A stretch of 44,677 nucleotides of DNA from an uncultured Candidatus Berkelbacteria bacterium. GTDB taxonomy: Bacteria > Patescibacteriota > UBA1384 > XYA2-FULL-43-10 > CAINNR01. The translations under genes were made by a program, and so were the position numbers. This document shows, piece after piece, positions 41,627 through 44,677 of the stretch. Location: NCBI GenBank assembly GCA_903851235.1, contig CAINNR010000019.1:1-44677 (forward strand). The letters run 5' to 3'. Position 1 is the stretch's first letter, and every line of letters starts with the position of its first letter. The notes under the pieces are model-generated. The model saw only the letters and a program-made list of their open reading frames with translations. It had not been told where the DNA came from and did no database searches.

Positions 41627-42994
41627 ATGAAATTCTACAACACATTATCAAAATCTCTCGAGGAATTTAAACCGATCGAAACCGGCAAGGTTAAACTTTA
41701 TACTTGTGGTCCGACGGTTTACAATTTTGCTCACATCGGCAATTTGCGAACCTATATTTTTGAGGATTTGCTTCGCCGATTGCTGGAATTTTCCGGCTAC
41801 AACGTCGTGCAGGTTATGAATATGACTGATGTTGATGACAAAACCATTAAAGCCGCCGGCGGTAATCGAGATGAATTTTCTACTTTGACAAAAAAATATG
41901 AAAAAGCATTTTTATCCGACTTGGAAGAATTAAATATCTTGCGTCCGACGGAAATTACCCGAGCGACGGAATACATCGATCAAATTGTTGAATTTGTTTC
42001 CGAACTTTTGGATAAAGGTTTTGCTTACAAAGGTCAGGATGGTTCGATTTATTTTTCAATCGATAAATTTGCCGATTACGGAAAATTGTCCGGTTTGGAT
42101 AAAAATGGCATTAAATCTGGCGCTCGCGTCTCACAAGACGAATATACCAAAGAAAATCCGGCGGATTTTGCCCTCTGGAAAGCTTGGGATGAATCCGATG
42201 GTGATATATTCTGGGATACCAGTTTGGGCAGGGGTCGGCCCGGCTGGCATATTGAGTGTTCAACAATGAGCCAGGACAAGTTGGGCGAAACGATCGATAT
42301 CCACACCGGCGGAGTTGATTTGGTTTTTCCACATCACGAAAATGAAATTGCCCAGTCCGAAGCGCGAACGGGCAAGAGGTTTGTAAATTTTTGGCTTCAC
42401 GCCGAGCATCTTTTGGTTGATGGCAAAAAAATGTCCAAGAGTTTGGGTAATGTTTATGTTCTCGCCGATATTGAAAAAAAGGGCTTTTCGCCGCTTGATT
42501 TTCGCTATTTGTGCCTGTCGGCCAATTATCGCGACAAATTAAATTTTACTTGGCAATCACTTCTAGCGGCAAAAAATGCTTTAACGAGAGCGAGAAAGAT
42601 CATCCATAATTCTGTCACCCTGAGTGAAACGAAAAATTCGGATTCTTCGGCGAAGCTCCAGAATGGCTATTTGGAAAAATTCAAGCAGGTGCTCGAGGAC
42701 GATTTAAATATGCCTGGAGCTTTAGCAGTTTTCTGGAATTTATTGCGTGATGAAAAATTATCAGCCAGCGAAAAAAAAGCTACGGCTCTGGAAATGGACA
42801 AGGTTTTCGGGCTTGATTTGGATCAAGTGTCACACGAAAAAATTCCGGACAATGTGCGAAAGTTGGTTAGCGATCGAACAAAAGCTCGCAATGAGAAAAA
42901 TTTTGAACTCTCAGATAAATTGCGTCATCAAATTGAGGATCTTGGATATTTAATCGAGGACACCGAATCCGGAGCTAAAGTTTTTGAGAGATAA
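41627..42994 (+). CDS. cysS: Cysteinyl-tRNA synthetase
   Basis: A 455-residue class I synthetase that charges tRNA-Cys. Visible motifs are the zinc cysteine in YTCGPTVYN, the HIGH box HIGN (36-39), the GRPGWHIECS zinc segment, the HHENEIAQSEA helix and KMSKS (268-272). A dispersed palindromic repeat is inserted in frame at 42612-42666, in the linker before the C-terminal DALR-type helical domain. Length is normal for the family. Confidence 0.96.
   Translation: MKFYNTLSKSLEEFKPIETGKVKLYTCGPTVYNFAHIGNLRTYIFEDLLRRLLEFSGYNVVQVMNMTDVDDKTIKAAGGNRDEFSTLTKKYEKAFLSDLEELNILRPTEITRATEYIDQIVEFVSELLDKGFAYKGQDGSIYFSIDKFADYGKLSGLDKNGIKSGARVSQDEYTKENPADFALWKAWDESDGDIFWDTSLGRGRPGWHIECSTMSQDKLGETIDIHTGGVDLVFPHHENEIAQSEARTGKRFVNFWLHAEHLLVDGKKMSKSLGNVYVLADIEKKGFSPLDFRYLCLSANYRDKLNFTWQSLLAAKNALTRARKIIHNSVTLSETKNSDSSAKLQNGYLEKFKQVLEDDLNMPGALAVFWNLLRDEKLSASEKKATALEMDKVFGLDLDQVSHEKIPDNVRKLVSDRTKARNEKNFELSDKLRHQIEDLGYLIEDTESGAKVFER
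42612..42666 (+). repeat. Dispersed palindromic repeat inserted in cysS
   Basis: The segment starting CTGTCACCCTGAGTGAAAC and ending GGCGAAGCTCCAGAATGG has the form of the imperfect palindromic elements (TCAxxCTGAGxGAAxCGAA ... TTCGxxxxxGCTCxAGAATG) common in intergenic DNA of environmental bacteria. Here it is translated in frame as about 18 Ser/Asn/Lys-rich residues (SVTLSETKNSDSSAKLQN). Confidence 0.55.
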
Positions 42995-43033
42995 AAAAAA
43001 AGCCACCGCTCCCCGCAATGCGGGGACGGTGGC
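42993..43033 (-). terminator. Terminator of the structured RNA
   Basis: Minus strand: GCCACCG stem (43027-43033 with 43002-43008) topped by a CCCCGC/GCGGGG stem (43011-43016 with 43020-43025), followed by T9. The strongest terminator in the window. Confidence 0.92.
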
Positions 43034-43448
43034 GTGTACTCTTCCAACTAACTGCACGTGCGCCCGATCAGATTAGGGAGCCAGGTGGACTCCCTCCCTC
43101 CGGTTCGACGTTCGCAGGGCAAAGATTTAACGGCAACCCCAACTTGAAATCAGTATCTGGTTTCAAGTGGTCTGGCGGAGCTTCCTTTGCTCCCCCTACC
43201 AGCCTTTGTCACGCCAGACAGGACCCATAGCCCTGCGGTGCAACAACCACTGCTTCGACCTCGGTCTCCCGGATGGGATCCGAGTTTGCTGCGAGAGGTA
43301 CTCTGCCGGTGACACTGATGTCGACGGCAGTGACGACTCTCTGCGGACGAAACAGCTGCACTTGCTCACCTCCCTATATGGTGAGTGGGCGGCGAAGCTC
43401 GCGGGGCCAGATTACTTCCTGGCCAACAACTTGCTTCGCCAAATCACT
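42993..43448 (-). ncRNA. GC-rich structured RNA of unknown family
   Basis: About 450 bases on the minus strand without a minus-strand reading frame over 60 codons, much richer in GC than the flanks. Perfect stems (plus coordinates) include 43391-43398 with 43433-43440 enclosing 43405-43410 with 43419-43424; 43365-43370 with 43380-43385; 43260-43264 with 43280-43284; 43114-43120 with 43230-43236, which encloses 43170-43176 with 43213-43219 (itself holding 43177-43181 with 43189-43193) and 43142-43149 with 43161-43168; and 43076-43080 with 43090-43094. A promoter and a strong terminator bound it. I looked for RNase P (GAGGAAAGUC, ACAGAA), tmRNA, SRP and rRNA signatures and did not find them; a highly diverged RNase P RNA is not excluded. 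Confidence 0.7.
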
Positions 43449-43454
43449 AAAATC

Positions 43455-43482
43455 ATTTTAGCATATATCAGAAAAAAGTCAA
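43455..43482 (-). promoter_or_regulatory. Promoter of the structured RNA
   Basis: Minus strand TTGACT (43477-43482), 16-base spacer, TAAAAT (43455-43460) with extended TG at 43462-43463. The transcript should begin near 43448, a few bases before the first stem. Confidence 0.6.
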
Positions 43483-43569
43483 TACTTTCTGCAAAAAGGT
43501 AGAAAAATCGAAGCTAAATATCAATATTTTGTCATTTGAAATTTGCTTGCATGCCGGTTAGTCGGGATT

Positions 43570-43598
43570 TTGACATATGGATTTATCTAATATATGCT
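43570..43598 (+). promoter_or_regulatory. Promoter of dus, nearly leaderless
   Basis: TTGACA (43570-43575), 17-base spacer, TATGCT (43593-43598). The ATG is at 43609, so the leader would be about four bases. Confidence 0.6.
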
Positions 43599-43608
43599 AG
43601 TCTGGTAA

Positions 43609-44601
43609 ATGAAAAATTGCTGGCAAACAATCAAAAAACCGATTTTATTACTTGCGCCAATGGCCGGCTACACCGACTCAGCTTTTAGAATTGTTTGCAA
43701 AAATCAGGGTGCAAATTTACTGATGACGGAATTGATTAGCGCGGATGCAATAGCCCACTTTGTGGGTAAGAAACAAGTAACAAGTAACAAGATACAAACA
43801 AATCCGACATATAAGTTGATGGAATTTCAAAAAGAGGAGATGCCGATTATTGTCCAGCTTTTTGGCAAGCACCCGGAGAAATTTGCCATAGCCGCTAAGT
43901 GGATTGAGGAGAATTTGTCGCCGGCAGGCATTGATATCAACATGGGCTGTCCGGCTAAAAAGGTCATCGCGTCCAATCACGGCGCGACCCTTCTGCGCGA
44001 TCAAGCCAGGGGAGTTGAAGTGGTAAAAGCGGTTCGGGTGGCGACAAAATTGCCACTGTCGGTGAAAACTCGGCTTGGCTGGGAGCGAGATGATGAGATT
44101 TTGGAATTCGGGCCAAAACTGATTGATGCCGGTGTCGATGCCTTAATTATCCACGGCAGGACTTACAAAGATGGATTTGCTAATGTTTCCCGTTGGGAGA
44201 ACATTTACGCGCTGAAATCTAAAATCCAAAATTTAAATGTCAAAATTATCGGTAATGGTGACATTAAAAATCAAACAGATATAATGGAAAGAATCGGCAA
44301 TTTGGATGGAGTCGCGATAGGTCGCGCTACGGTTGGAAATCCATTTATTTTCAATCCCGATTTTTTATCATTACCGGAAAAAGAAAAAATGGAAATTATC
44401 AAAAAGACTATTATAGAACATGCGAAACTGGCATTTGAAATAAAAGGTGAAAAGGGAATTATCGAACTGCGAAAACATTTGCTGGCATATTTTAAAGGTC
44501 ACCCGCGGGCGAAAAATTTGCGCAAGAGTTTTGTGACGGTAAAAAGCTTGTCAGACATCAGAAAAGCACTCATTGCTATGTATGCTATTGACATTCTATA
44601 A
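43609..44601 (+). CDS. dus: tRNA-dihydrouridine synthase
   Basis: A 330-residue FMN enzyme that reduces uridines in the tRNA D-loop. The TIM barrel has LAPMAGYTDSAFR at its start, IVQLFGKHPEKF, the catalytic Cys114 in INMGCPAKK, TRLGW, LIIHGRT and the FMN-phosphate site (IIGNGDI, GVAIGRATVGNPFIF). The C-terminal helical domain (ELRKHLLAYFKGHPRAKNLR) is of the DusB kind. A heptamer repeat (43772-43799) lengthens the loop around residues 55-65. Confidence 0.94.
   Translation: MKNCWQTIKKPILLLAPMAGYTDSAFRIVCKNQGANLLMTELISADAIAHFVGKKQVTSNKIQTNPTYKLMEFQKEEMPIIVQLFGKHPEKFAIAAKWIEENLSPAGIDINMGCPAKKVIASNHGATLLRDQARGVEVVKAVRVATKLPLSVKTRLGWERDDEILEFGPKLIDAGVDALIIHGRTYKDGFANVSRWENIYALKSKIQNLNVKIIGNGDIKNQTDIMERIGNLDGVAIGRATVGNPFIFNPDFLSLPEKEKMEIIKKTIIEHAKLAFEIKGEKGIIELRKHLLAYFKGHPRAKNLRKSFVTVKSLSDIRKALIAMYAIDIL
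43772..43799 (+). repeat. Heptamer repeat inside dus
   Basis: Four 7-base units, AACAAGT twice, then AACAAGA and TACAAAC, encode a Lys/Gln/Thr/Asn-rich loop between two conserved parts of the barrel. Confidence 0.7.
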
Positions 44602-44616
44602 AAAATGTGCTAAACT
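44588..44616 (+). promoter_or_regulatory. Promoter at the end of dus
   Basis: TTGACA (44588-44593), 17-base spacer, TAAACT (44611-44616) with extended TG at 44608-44609. It would start a transcript at about 44623. Confidence 0.55.
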
Positions 44617-44644
44617 CTTATTAATCAAGAAAAGGGGAAAAAGG

Positions 44645-44670
44645 AAAAGGAGTGGGAAACCTCCTTTTTT
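44645..44670 (+). terminator. Terminator or attenuator at the window end
   Basis: AAAAGGAG (44645-44652) pairs with CTCCTTTT (44661-44668), followed by further T. It lies under 50 bases after the predicted start of the preceding promoter and just before the window edge. Confidence 0.7.
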
Positions 44671-44677
44671 GTATGAA

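Noticed and set aside
43310-43360. Hammerhead-like CTGATG ... CGAAAC
   Set aside because: The core needs CUGANGA; here CTGATG is followed by TC, and stem II does not form correctly.
42993-43448. RNase P RNA, tmRNA, SRP RNA or 5S rRNA
   Set aside because: The sequences GAGGAAAGUC and ACAGAA (RNase P), the tRNA-like ends of tmRNA, the GGUCAGG-GGAAGCAGCC loop of SRP and 5S rRNA signatures were not found by eye. A covariance search would be decisive.
43018-43502. Three plus-strand open frames of 62-111 codons over the GC-rich region before dus
   Set aside because: No ribosome-binding site, no recognisable protein features, and the region is better explained by nested perfect stems with a promoter and terminator on the minus strand.
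1-44677. CRISPR arrays, prophage, integron attC sites, toxin-antitoxin pairs
   Set aside because: No regularly spaced repeats, phage structural genes, integrase with attC-like ends, or recognisable toxin-antitoxin families were seen. The small units have promoters of their own, unlike integron cassettes.

Overview
The window looks like a chromosomal segment of an uncultivated, small-genome bacterium of the Candidate Phyla Radiation (Patescibacteria). This is inferred from low-to-moderate GC, tightly packed and overlapping genes, a lean type IV pilus locus next to very large anchored surface proteins, a reduced Mfd-like helicase, and many genes with no Shine-Dalgarno sequence. UGA ends many genes (for example pilB, rnhA and recR), so the standard bacterial code applies and the UGA=Gly lineages (Gracilibacteria, Absconditabacteria) are excluded. 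No rRNA, tRNA or CRISPR array was seen.

Layout. (1) 1-14170: cell-surface and sensing block, with a 1626-residue repeat-built surface protein, a second anchored surface protein, a receiver protein, a PAS protein, a membrane sensor kinase with three PAS domains, a scar holding two truncated genes (9551-9724), a minus-strand membrane protein, and two more exported proteins. (2) 14229-24058: type IV pilus locus: pilN-, pilO- and pilP-like genes, pilB, pilT, pilC, a pilin, the prepilin peptidase pilD and three minor prepilins. (3) 24137-30541: trpS, rnhA, a DUF167 gene, ileS and rodA. (4) 30541-32584: two divergent small orphan genes and a complete IS481-like insertion sequence. (5) 32596-36395: rplU-secE-nusG-rplK operon, then a shortened mfd. 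(6) 36406-44677: topA, recR, cysS and dus, interrupted by small orphan genes, a dprA remnant and a GC-rich structured RNA gene.

The backbone genes (pili, translation, DNA topology and repair, cell shape) all lie on the plus strand. Between the backbone operons sit at least seven compact one-gene units, mostly on the minus strand. Each has a TTGACA-like promoter with a 16-17 base spacer, one unrecognised small gene (or, in one case, a structured RNA) and its own hairpin terminator. Several are visibly GC-richer than their surroundings, and two occupy the place where the front of dprA should be. These units and the roughly 450-nt RNA are the best candidates for something undescribed.

Regulation. 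Several backbone genes appear to be read from extended -10 promoters (TGnTAnnnT) only 6-10 bases upstream of the start codon, which implies leaderless or nearly leaderless mRNAs (pilD, a minor prepilin, recR, cysS, dus). Others carry structured leaders (trpS, mfd, a minus-strand orphan gene, the transposase). All functional calls rest on reading the protein and DNA sequence; no database search was possible.
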